From JAGVPT01 sp964384415 (GTDB taxonomy: Bacteria; Bacteroidota; Ignavibacteria; UBA10030; UBA8401), in NCBI GenBank assembly GCA_964384415.1, contig CAYLMV010000027.1, positions 1 to 41,037 on the forward strand: DNA of 41,037 nucleotides, written 5' to 3'. Positions 9,018-15,933 of the stretch are shown piece by piece. Positions within the stretch are counted from its first letter, which is position 1. The number at the start of each line of letters is the position of its first letter. Made by a program: the position numbers and the translations under genes. The notes under the pieces are model-generated. The model did no database searches. It saw only the letters and a list, made by a program, of their open reading frames with translations, and was not told the DNA's origin.

Positions 9018-9944
9018 ATGAACTACAAAGATTACTATAAAGATCTGGGAGTCGGAAAGTCAGCGACCGCTGCGGAAATCAAGAAAGCGTTCCGAGCTCT
9101 TGCCAACAAGTATCATCCAGACAAGGCCAAAGGGAACAAAGCGGCTGAAGACAAATTCAAGGATATCAATGAGGCGAACGAAGTTCTCAGCGATCCGGTA
9201 AAACGGAAGAAATACGATCAGTTTGGCGCCGATTGGAAGCACTATGAAGAAGCCGGAGCGCAACCGGGAGGATTTGACTGGTCGAAGTACGCCAACGCCG
9301 GCGGCGGACAAGCGCACAGACAAGGCACGGATGAATCGGATGCGCCATTCAGCGGACAGGGCGTCGATGATCTTTTTGAGATGCTGTTCGGACAACACAG
9401 CGGCCAGGCGCGGGGACGCAGAGGCGTTGCCGTCAAAGGCCAGGATCTTGAAACAGAAACGACCCTCACGCTTGAGGAGGCGTACCATGGAACGGTGCGG
9501 CTCATCCATCTCAACGACCAAACGATTAAAGTGACAATCAAACCGGGAGTGGCGGATCAGCAGATGCTGAGAATTGCAGCGAAGGGAGGAAGGGGATCAA
9601 GCGGCGGCCCGAACGGAGACCTCTTTCTCATGGTGCAGATTGCGCTCCATCCGATCTACCGCAGAAGCGGAAACGATCTCCATCGTAATCTCCCTGTCCA
9701 GCTGTACACTGCGGTGCTCGGCGGGAAAACTCAGGTCGACCTTCTCAAAGGCAAGGTCACGGTGAAAGTTCCGAAGGGAACGCCGAACGGCAAAGAATTG
9801 AGTCTGCGCGGGCTCGGAATGCCGGTGTACGGGAAGAAAAATGAATTTGGAAACCTGCTGGTAGAAGTCGACGTCGTCCTGCCGGAGCATCTCACCGATC
9901 GGGAAACGGAACTGTTCAAGGAATTGGCGGCGCTGAGGAATTAG
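9018..9944 (+). CDS. cbpA: DnaJ-class co-chaperone, CbpA-like
   Basis: A 308-residue J-protein. The J-domain spans about residues 3-70 with the HPD motif in KYHPDKAKGN and ends in KKYDQFGADW. A Gly/Ala-rich linker follows (about 75-130). There is no zinc-finger CxxCxGxG repeat, so it is of the CbpA type rather than DnaJ itself. The C-terminal half has the two peptide-binding beta domains (LTLEEAYHGTVRLI and DLLKGKVTVKVPKGTPNGK). It would stimulate the ATPase of DnaK and bind unfolded protein. The ATG at 9018 is chosen because the J-domain starts at MNYKDYYKDLGV; an in-frame upstream start would add 22 residues of no known domain. It opens a run of stress genes and is preceded by the recurrent element at 8811. 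Confidence 0.88.
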   Translation: MNYKDYYKDLGVGKSATAAEIKKAFRALANKYHPDKAKGNKAAEDKFKDINEANEVLSDPVKRKKYDQFGADWKHYEEAGAQPGGFDWSKYANAGGGQAHRQGTDESDAPFSGQGVDDLFEMLFGQHSGQARGRRGVAVKGQDLETETTLTLEEAYHGTVRLIHLNDQTIKVTIKPGVADQQMLRIAAKGGRGSSGGPNGDLFLMVQIALHPIYRRSGNDLHRNLPVQLYTAVLGGKTQVDLLKGKVTVKVPKGTPNGKELSLRGLGMPVYGKKNEFGNLLVEVDVVLPEHLTDRETELFKELAALRN

Positions 9945-10022
9945 CATGCCGCAGATGAGGGGGAAGGGATTTTTTACAGACAAGACATAGTTCATCACTC
10001 ACCACTAAAAGTCGAGAACACA

Positions 10023-10496
10023 ATGAAACCAAATATTGAAATCGCTGAAAATCACACGAAAGAAATAGCTCGTCTTCTCAACACGCTCCTGGCGGACGAG
10101 TACGTCCTCTACACGAAAACACGTAATGCTCATTGGAACGTGCAGGGAGCAAATTTTATCGAGCTGCACAAATTCTTTGAAAGCCAGTATGATGCTCTTG
10201 ACATCATAATTGATGATGTCGCTGAACGGGTTCGCTCGCTCGGACACTTCGCCCTGGGGGCCATGAAGGATTTCATTGCCGTGACCCGGTTAAGCGAGCA
10301 CAACCAGGATTTTTCCGATCAGAAACACATTCTGGAAACACTGATGGAAGATCACGAATCGTTGGTTCGATCACTCCGAAAAGAGATCCTGGCCGCCGGC
10401 GATGAATTCAGAGATATGGGAACGGCCGACTTCATGACCGGATTGATGGAACAGCATGAAAAAATGGCGTGGATGCTAAGAGCACATCTCTCCTGA
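10023..10496 (+). CDS. dps: Dps family ferritin-like DNA-protection protein
   Basis: A 157-residue four-helix ferritin-like protein. The dinuclear iron-site residues typical of Dps are visible: KTRNAHWNVQG contains the conserved His and Trp, and FESQYDALDIIIDDVAERVRSLG carries the Asp and Glu of the second helix. Dps dodecamers oxidise Fe2+ with hydrogen peroxide, store the ferric core and coat DNA during starvation. The N-terminus is short, so DNA binding through a Lys-rich tail is not obvious. It is 78 bp after the J-protein gene and belongs to the same stress cluster, together with a VIT1-type metal transporter 3 kb downstream, which could also handle iron. Confidence 0.92.
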   Translation: MKPNIEIAENHTKEIARLLNTLLADEYVLYTKTRNAHWNVQGANFIELHKFFESQYDALDIIIDDVAERVRSLGHFALGAMKDFIAVTRLSEHNQDFSDQKHILETLMEDHESLVRSLRKEILAAGDEFRDMGTADFMTGLMEQHEKMAWMLRAHLS

Positions 10497-10552
10497 GACG
10501 AATGCAATAACGACGCACAATGTGCTGCGTCAATAACAGAAAGGTGGAAACT

Positions 10553-10708
10553 ATGCTCCTGACAATCGCATTGATCCTGGCGGCCCTGTGGCTCATCGGC
10601 CTGGTTGCCTCTTACACGATGGGCGGCCTCATTCATGTTCTCCTGGTCCTCGCCATCGTGATTTCCCTCCTTCGGGTCGTACGCCGGAAAAAGTCATTCG
10701 ACGCTTAG
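10553..10708 (+). CDS. Lmo0937-like small membrane protein
   Basis: A 51-residue very hydrophobic protein with two transmembrane helices: LTIALILAALWLIGLVASYT, then the turn MGG, then LIHVLLVLAIVISLLRVV, ending in the basic tail RRKKSFDA. The pattern of two helices around a Gly turn, length near 50 and a basic end matches the Lmo0937 family of stress-induced membrane peptides. The start at 10553 is supported by the AGGTGG at 10542-10547 six bases upstream; an in-frame upstream ATG at 10520 would add 11 polar residues that the family lacks. The biochemical role is unknown. It sits between Dps and further stress genes. Confidence 0.72.
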   Translation: MLLTIALILAALWLIGLVASYTMGGLIHVLLVLAIVISLLRVVRRKKSFDA

Positions 10709-10865
10709 AAATTGATCGACTTGATGATCGCTTGCAGGGATAGCACCTCTCGGACAATCGTCCGGCAATATCCTATCGTTCGGGATCCTCCTTCGAACTT
10801 GTCGTGTGCCGTGAAAGCCGCGGTACGTGTTGATTCCACCAGTCGCCATGAAAGGACGACATACA

Positions 10866-11330
10866 ATGAAAAAAACTAAGAGAAGTTTCTTTCTGCTTTG
10901 CGCCGCCATATTCATCGGCATCGCGATTTCTTCCGTTAACTGTGCGGGAGCCGGCGGGAGCATCGGCGTTAATATCAGCGATCAGCCTGTTTGGGGGCCG
11001 ACAGGGTACGACCGCGCTGATTTCTATTACATTCCGGACATAGATTCCTACTACTCCGTTTCTGAACACGAATATATCTACAGGGAAGGACCCGGCTGGG
11101 GGCATGGCGCTTCATTGCCATCCCGCTACAGCAGTTATGATCCGTATCATTCCTACAAAGTCGTCGTTACTGGCAGCAAGCCATACGAAAACAACAATGA
11201 CCACCAGGCCAAGTATAGCTCGTTCAAGGGTGTGAAGAATCAGCCGGTGATCCGCGACAGCAACGACCCCAAGTACTTCGTTAACAAGGATCATCCGCAG
11301 CATGCAACTTGGGAAAAACAACAGAAGTAG
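10866..11330 (+). CDS. Secreted or lipoprotein-like conserved hypothetical protein
   Basis: A 154-residue protein with an N-terminal signal (KKTKRSFFLLCAAIFIGIAI) followed by SSVNCAGAGG. The Cys could be lipidated, but Asn at -1 is not standard, so cleavage by signal peptidase I after AGA is the alternative. The mature part is rich in Tyr, Pro and His, with YYIPDIDSYYSVSEHEYIY, LPSRYSSYDPYHSYKVVV and a C-terminal HPQHATWEK. I recall similar Tyr-rich proteins as conserved hypotheticals in Bacteroidota, with no assigned function. The start at 10866 follows the AGGA at 10851-10854; an earlier in-frame ATG would place 13 polar residues ahead of the signal. It is exported to the periplasm or outer membrane. 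Confidence 0.65.
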   Translation: MKKTKRSFFLLCAAIFIGIAISSVNCAGAGGSIGVNISDQPVWGPTGYDRADFYYIPDIDSYYSVSEHEYIYREGPGWGHGASLPSRYSSYDPYHSYKVVVTGSKPYENNNDHQAKYSSFKGVKNQPVIRDSNDPKYFVNKDHPQHATWEKQQK

Positions 11331-11501
11331 TATCCGTTATAACGATGCAGCGTGGAAAGAGAAATGACGATCGTGATGCGAACGCGCCGAGCGGGCTGAT
11401 GAACACTCAGCTTGATTGGATCCATTCAGTCATCGAGGCATCCCCGCGGTGTCTTGGCGAAACGAACAATGGTACACAAAACTTTTAAGGAGAATGAAGC
11501 T

Positions 11502-12197
11502 ATGCTGCAGACCATCAAACAATTACACGGGGCGACACTTGCCGCGCTGGACGGCGACATCGGAAGTGTTGAAGAGTTCTACTTTGACGACAAGAGCTGG
11601 GCTATCCGATACCTGGTGGCGGAGACGGGATCATGGTTGATGGGACGCCTTGTTCTCCTCACGCCCCACGCGATTGGAAAATTTGACGAGGCCGGAAGGA
11701 TTCTGCAAATTAACCTGCGAAAGAAGCAAATAGAAGAGAGTCCCTCGATTGAATCGCACAAGCCCGTTTCGCGCCAATTCGAGATCGAATACTACGGTTA
11801 CTACGGATGGCCGCCGTACTGGGACGGCGCCGGAGTATCGGGCCTCGGTTCATATCCGATAGCCATGCCGCTTATGGACGGTCAGGCAATTGCACACAAG
11901 AAACCCAAGCATCGCGAGGACAAACATCTTCGAAGTACTGAAGCTCTCAACGGCTACCAAATCCAAGCCAGCGACGGCGAGATCGGCCATGTCACCGACT
12001 TTATTGTCGACGACAAAAATTGGGCTATTTGCGATCTGGTGGTTGAAACCGGCCACTGGTATTCAGGCAAGGAAATCCTTATTCCATCGGGCAAAGTCAA
12101 AGAAATCAGTTACGATGAATCGAAGGTGTTCGTGAGCTTAACGAAGGCGGATATCGAAGAAACTGCTGAAAATGAAGTATCCCGGCATACCGCCTAG
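11502..12197 (+). CDS. Two-domain PRC-barrel protein
   Basis: A 231-residue soluble protein with two PRC-barrel domains. The first (about 5-75) contains LHGATLAALDGDIGSVEEFY and FDDKSWAIRYLVAETG. The second (about 147-220) repeats the pattern as LNGYQIQASDGEIGHVTDFI and VDDKNWAICDLVVETGHWY. An aromatic linker (YYGYYGWPPYWDG) joins them. PRC barrels are small beta domains found in RimM, photosynthetic reaction-centre subunit H and many stress-island proteins. The start at 11502 is set by AAGGAG at 11487-11492, nine bases upstream; the frame is open earlier but without homologous sequence. It has no signal peptide. In its neighbourhood of stress genes a role under osmotic or desiccation stress is plausible but not shown. 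Confidence 0.82.
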   Translation: MLQTIKQLHGATLAALDGDIGSVEEFYFDDKSWAIRYLVAETGSWLMGRLVLLTPHAIGKFDEAGRILQINLRKKQIEESPSIESHKPVSRQFEIEYYGYYGWPPYWDGAGVSGLGSYPIAMPLMDGQAIAHKKPKHREDKHLRSTEALNGYQIQASDGEIGHVTDFIVDDKNWAICDLVVETGHWYSGKEILIPSGKVKEISYDESKVFVSLTKADIEETAENEVSRHTA

Positions 12198-12352
12198 AGA
12201 GCTTATGTGCGCCGCGATGAATGGAGGAAATGCCACGTTTTTTTCGGCGCGTGGATAGCTTGCTCGCTGTCGCTGTTGGAGTACAACTAAACAGGGATAC
12301 GATCACGGCGGCGAACCGCTCTGATCGTTACCAAATAAAGAGGACTGTTACC

Positions 12353-13027
12353 ATGAAGCAAAATGCAGAATTGCAGAAGGATGTCCAGGACGCAATCAAA
12401 TGGGAGCCGTTATTGAACGCAGCAGAAATCGGCGTTACGGTTAAAGAAGGTGTCGTTACGCTGACAGGAACAGTTGACAGCTACTCCAAAAAGAAAGAAG
12501 CTGAAGACGCGGCCAAGAGCGTTGCCGGCGTGACAGTGGTAGTCGAAAAAATTGAAATCAAATTGAGCAGTCGATTGGCCGCGAAAGACGACAACGAAAT
12601 TGCCACCGAAGTTGTGAATGCCCTGAAGTGGAACTGGCAGATTCCTGACGACAGAATAAAAGTAAAAGTCGAAAAGGGATGGGTTACCCTTGAAGGCGAG
12701 ATGGAATGGAATTATCAAAAGGAGGCCATTCGTGACACGGTCAAGAATCTTATGGGGGTTACGGGTGTATCGAACGATATCGTCATTAAATCCGAGACGC
12801 GCAATGTCATCGAAGAGAAAGATATCGAAAATGCCCTTAACCGCAATTGGTCTATCGGCGATCAGGACATTTCGGTCAAAGCTTCGGGGCATGTCGTGAC
12901 TCTTTCCGGTACCGTGAGTTCATCGTATCAAAAAGACGAAGCTGCCCGGATTACGTGGAAAGCGCCCGGCGTGTGGACGGTAAACAACGAATTGGTCGTA
13001 GAATACGGCCATGAAATGGGGGACTAG
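12353..13027 (+). CDS. Triple BON-domain protein (OsmY-like, without signal peptide)
   Basis: A 224-residue protein made of three BON domains, about residues 5-70, 80-147 and 150-220. Each has the motif of a charged strand, a Gly turn and VTLxGTV: VKEGVVTLTGTVDSY, VEKGWVTLEGEMEWNYQK and ASGHVVTLSGTVSSSYQK. A Trp after Lys/Asn recurs in the first helix (IKWEP, LKWNWQI, LNRNWSI). BON domains are thought to bind phospholipid or other surface ligands; OsmY is the osmotically induced periplasmic example. Unlike OsmY this protein has no signal sequence, as the ATG at 12353 is followed at once by the polar KQNAELQKDVQDAI. The weak AGAGGA at 12340-12344 is the only ribosome site. It is probably a cytoplasmic stress protein or is exported by another route. 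Confidence 0.85.
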   Translation: MKQNAELQKDVQDAIKWEPLLNAAEIGVTVKEGVVTLTGTVDSYSKKKEAEDAAKSVAGVTVVVEKIEIKLSSRLAAKDDNEIATEVVNALKWNWQIPDDRIKVKVEKGWVTLEGEMEWNYQKEAIRDTVKNLMGVTGVSNDIVIKSETRNVIEEKDIENALNRNWSIGDQDISVKASGHVVTLSGTVSSSYQKDEAARITWKAPGVWTVNNELVVEYGHEMGD

Positions 13028-13137
13028 CAGTGAGCGGGCTGGCCGGAATCCCCCGTTTTATCTTCGTCGACAACGAAGATCGCTTCCTCGCCGGAAATCA
13101 ACATATCTTATCACATTTCATTAACTCTGTGAATACC

Positions 13138-13488
13138 ATGGTCGATAAAGCAGACTTGCAAGGACACAAAGCCGGCAAAAAAAGCAATTCGGATGAGCCT
13201 GGATATCCGCTTTATCCTTCGAATGAAGACATCTTCGTCAAGGACAAAGAAGAAGGGAGTCTGAATCCGGAGGATACATCGAAGCAGAAGGTTCCAAACG
13301 AGGATGCCGCTGCGGGAAAGAATAATGAAAAGGATTTTGAAGAAGATGCGTCGGGGGGCGATCTCGATGTTCCCGGGTCGGAACTGGACGACGAGCAGGA
13401 GAAGAACGGAAATGAAGACGAGGAAAACAATTATTACAGCCTGGGGGGAGATAATCATAACGATTTAGATGAGGACCAGGGGGGATGA
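13138..13488 (+). CDS. Small highly acidic conserved hypothetical protein
   Basis: A 116-residue, strongly acidic and probably disordered protein. The sequence has a Lys-rich start, then PGYPLYPSNEDIF, LNPED, NEKDFEEDASGGDLDVPGSE, ELDDEQEKNGNEDEENNYYS and a GGDNHNDLDEDQGG tail. I recall proteins with the same LDVPGSELDDEQE and NEDEENNYYSLGGDNH blocks as conserved hypotheticals in Bacteroidota. The ATG at 13138 agrees with their short basic N-terminus, although the better ribosome site (GGGGGA, 13018-13023) points to a GTG at 13030 two bases after the BON gene stop. Either start is possible. Function is unknown; acidity suggests a hydration or ion-buffering role, which is speculation. Confidence 0.65.
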   Translation: MVDKADLQGHKAGKKSNSDEPGYPLYPSNEDIFVKDKEEGSLNPEDTSKQKVPNEDAAAGKNNEKDFEEDASGGDLDVPGSELDDEQEKNGNEDEENNYYSLGGDNHNDLDEDQGG

Positions 13489-13549
13489 CAAGGTTGCCGC
13501 CAATCTCACGCGCCGTTCCATCTCGGCAGGATGGCGTATTTTCAATGAC

Positions 13550-14266
13550 ATGAAAAAGAAACCTGATTTGTATCCGGATCAAGTGGAAATGCACCGAAGC
13601 GGGCGGACGGGCTGGCTGCGGGCTGCTGTGCTTGGCTCGGACGACGCAATCGTCTCGACTGCAAGTCTCATGATCGGAGTGGCGGCATCATCGGCGCCGA
13701 TGAGCGCTATCCTGATTGCCGGCGCTGCGGGCCTTGTGGCCGGCTCGATGTCGATGGCGGTTGGCGAATATGTTTCGGTCAGTTCCCAACGGGATGCGGA
13801 ACGAGCGGACGTGAAACGCGAGAAAAGAGAACTTGCCGTACAGCCGGAGGCTGAACTGCAGGAATTGGCACAGATCTACGTACGCCGAGGCCTTGAAGCC
13901 GATCTTGCGATGAAGGTCGCAGTTCAACTCAGCTCGCATGATCGGCTGGGTGCACATATGCGCGATGAGCTCGGGATCGATCAATCATCTCTGTCTCGTC
14001 CGCTGCAAGCGGCCTGGATATCCGCGGCAAGTTTTGCGGCCTTTGCAATGGTTCCGATAGGAGTCCTCCTCGTTTCGCCGGCATCACTTCGTATACCGCT
14101 GATCGCAGTGTTCTCGCTTGCGAGCCTGGCAGCGCTGGGCGCTTTTGGCGGATATCTCGGCGGGGCGCCAGCTGGTCGGGCGTCGTTGCGTGTAGTCTTG
14201 GGAGGCGCTCTTGCGATGCTGGTAACGGCCGCCATCGGCAGGATTCTTGGTGTCTCTATCGGGTAA
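13550..14266 (+). CDS. VIT1/CCC1-family iron/manganese transporter
   Basis: A 238-residue membrane protein of the VIT1/CCC1 family. The N-terminal RAAVLGSDDAIVSTASLMIG carries the conserved metal-pathway Asp residues, followed by a second helix (GAAGLVAGSMSMAVGEYVSV) with the family SMAxGEYxSVSSQ signature. A charged cytoplasmic loop (about 85-150: RDAERADVKREKRELAVQPE) corresponds to the metal-binding domain, and three more helices complete the usual five. These proteins move Fe2+ or Mn2+ out of the cytosol, commonly by proton exchange. ATG at 13550 is chosen over an upstream in-frame codon at 13469 that would overlap the acidic protein gene. With Dps nearby, iron detoxification is the likely role. 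Confidence 0.88.
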   Translation: MKKKPDLYPDQVEMHRSGRTGWLRAAVLGSDDAIVSTASLMIGVAASSAPMSAILIAGAAGLVAGSMSMAVGEYVSVSSQRDAERADVKREKRELAVQPEAELQELAQIYVRRGLEADLAMKVAVQLSSHDRLGAHMRDELGIDQSSLSRPLQAAWISAASFAAFAMVPIGVLLVSPASLRIPLIAVFSLASLAALGAFGGYLGGAPAGRASLRVVLGGALAMLVTAAIGRILGVSIG

Positions 14267-14369
14267 CGAAGTCAACGTCTCGATGAACCAAATATTTTTT
14301 TGAAAAATAAAGTCAATTAGGCATCAACGTAACGAAACGCTCTCAACTTAACGCAGAAGGAATTACCGG

Positions 14370-14555
14370 ATGAATACGCTCAGCATCAAAGGCAACTGGA
14401 AGAAAATTGTGGGAAGAATCAAACAACAATTTGCCAATCTCAAGGGAGACGATCAACTCTTCAAGGAAGGCAAAAACGAAGAATCGCTGGGAAAGCTACA
14501 ACAGAAAATCGGCGAGACCAACGGAGAGCTTCGCAAACTGATAAGGAAGTTGTAA
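14370..14555 (+). CDS. CsbD-like stress protein
   Basis: A 61-residue hydrophilic protein with the CsbD layout: IKGNWKKIVGRIKQQFANLK at the start, then DDQLFKEGKNEESLGKLQQK and IGETNGELRKLI. CsbD is a sigma-B dependent general stress protein in Bacillus and its relatives are strongly induced by osmotic or starvation stress in many phyla; the molecular role is unknown. AAGGAAT at 14357-14363 lies seven bases before the ATG. It closes the one-strand run of stress genes that begins at the J-protein. The 103-bp gap before it is AT-rich and contains a T-run but no strong hairpin. Confidence 0.78.
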   Translation: MNTLSIKGNWKKIVGRIKQQFANLKGDDQLFKEGKNEESLGKLQQKIGETNGELRKLIRKL

Positions 14556-14691
14556 GAATTGTCATTCTTCCCTCCTGAGTCCTTGCCGGTTTATCGATTG
14601 GCCCTGCTGTTCTGTCCCGCACTTGCCAAAGTCTTGGGATGAACTTTACTCCGAAGGCTCCGTGAGACATTAAGAAAACACAGGTAAAATA

Positions 14692-15933
14692 ATGGAATCA
14701 ACACCCCTCGACCCGAAAGTCACACTCACGACAACCGCTGGTCATCCATCTTCAGTGCCTTCTGCGAAAGCTCACAAGAAACAATGGGCGCGTGTGCGGC
14801 GGGGAAGTCTCTGGCTGATCGGCCTGCTTCTCGTTCTTATTGCCGGAGTCGTTGGGTATCAATGGATGTTCGGCAAAGCCAAGGTCACGTATGCCACTGC
14901 CGTTGTCGAACGCGGCAATGTTGAAAGCACTGTCGTGGCAGCGGGCATTACGCAGCCTGTTAAATACGTCGATGTCGGTGCTCAGACCTCCGGCATGCTT
15001 CAGTCGTTGAAAGTGAATCGCGGCGACCATGTCGAAAAGAACCAGCTGCTTGCGGTGATTGATCCGGTTCTGGCAAAGACGGCTCTCACGGCGGCCAACG
15101 CCGCTCTCGAGAGCATGACCTCACAACGCTCGCTGAAGCAGGCGACACTCGTACTCGCCAAATTGCAGAGGGACCGGAATAACGACCTCTTCGCACGCCA
15201 ACTAGCTTCAGCCAGCGAGCGCGACATCACCCGGGCAGCATACGATGTCGCATTTGCCGATGTCGCATCGCTTTCGGCGCAGATGAAGGAAGCTTCGGCG
15301 GCCGTGAACACGGCAAAGGCAAATCTGGGCTATACGAACATCACGGCGCCGATGGGGGGCGAAATTGTCTCCATCAGCCTTCTGGAAGGTCAAACACTCA
15401 ACGCCAATCAGAGCGCGCCGAACATTCTCCGCATTGCCGATATCGACACGGTGACCGTATGGGCGCAGGTCTCCGAAGCCGACATTGTGCGTGTGAAACC
15501 TGGGCAGGATGTCTACTTTACCATCCTCGGCGATTCCCTCCGCTGGACCGGGAAAATCAGGCAGGTGCTGCCGACGCCGGAACTCATCAACAATGTGGTT
15601 TTCTATGACGTCCTTTTTGATATTCCGAACCCGAAGCGTGAGCTGAAGATCCAGATGACAGCGCAAGTCTTTATTGTGTTGGCAGCGGCGAAAGATGTTC
15701 TGTTAATACCGGCTGCCGTCATTGGAAATGCCGATGAAGGATCAGCGATAAATGTAAAGGTGATGAACCCGGATGGGAGCGTGGAGCCGCGGATGGTGAA
15801 GATCGGAATTAAAAGCGAAATCTCGGCAGAGGTAACGGACGGACTAAAGGAAAATGAAGAAGTCGTAACCGGACAAATTGCGGTACGCGGCACTGCATCG
15901 AAAAGCGCATTGAGCGCCCGGAAAGGTCCGTGA
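14692..15933 (+). CDS. macA: MacA-like periplasmic adaptor of an ABC efflux pump
   Basis: A 413-residue membrane-fusion protein. One inner-membrane anchor (SLWLIGLLLVLIAGVVGYQW, about residues 38-57) is followed by a lipoyl domain split around a helical hairpin (VDVGAQTSGMLQSLKVNRGD and YTNITAPMGGEIVSISLLEG), then beta-barrel and membrane-proximal domains ending in VTGQIAVRG. MacA links the MacB ATPase-permease to an outer-membrane TolC-type channel. No TolC homologue is encoded next to it, so a channel elsewhere is needed. The stop overlaps the macB start in ATGA (15930-15933), indicating translational coupling. Substrate is unknown; MacAB relatives export macrolides, peptides, haem precursors or lipopeptides. 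Confidence 0.88.
   Translation: MESTPLDPKVTLTTTAGHPSSVPSAKAHKKQWARVRRGSLWLIGLLLVLIAGVVGYQWMFGKAKVTYATAVVERGNVESTVVAAGITQPVKYVDVGAQTSGMLQSLKVNRGDHVEKNQLLAVIDPVLAKTALTAANAALESMTSQRSLKQATLVLAKLQRDRNNDLFARQLASASERDITRAAYDVAFADVASLSAQMKEASAAVNTAKANLGYTNITAPMGGEIVSISLLEGQTLNANQSAPNILRIADIDTVTVWAQVSEADIVRVKPGQDVYFTILGDSLRWTGKIRQVLPTPELINNVVFYDVLFDIPNPKRELKIQMTAQVFIVLAAAKDVLLIPAAVIGNADEGSAINVKVMNPDGSVEPRMVKIGIKSEISAEVTDGLKENEEVVTGQIAVRGTASKSALSARKGP

Noticed and set aside
10512..10531. GACGCA/TGCGTC hairpin between dps and the small membrane protein gene
   Set aside because: A 6-bp stem with an 8-nt loop and no U-tract; too weak to call a terminator or regulator.
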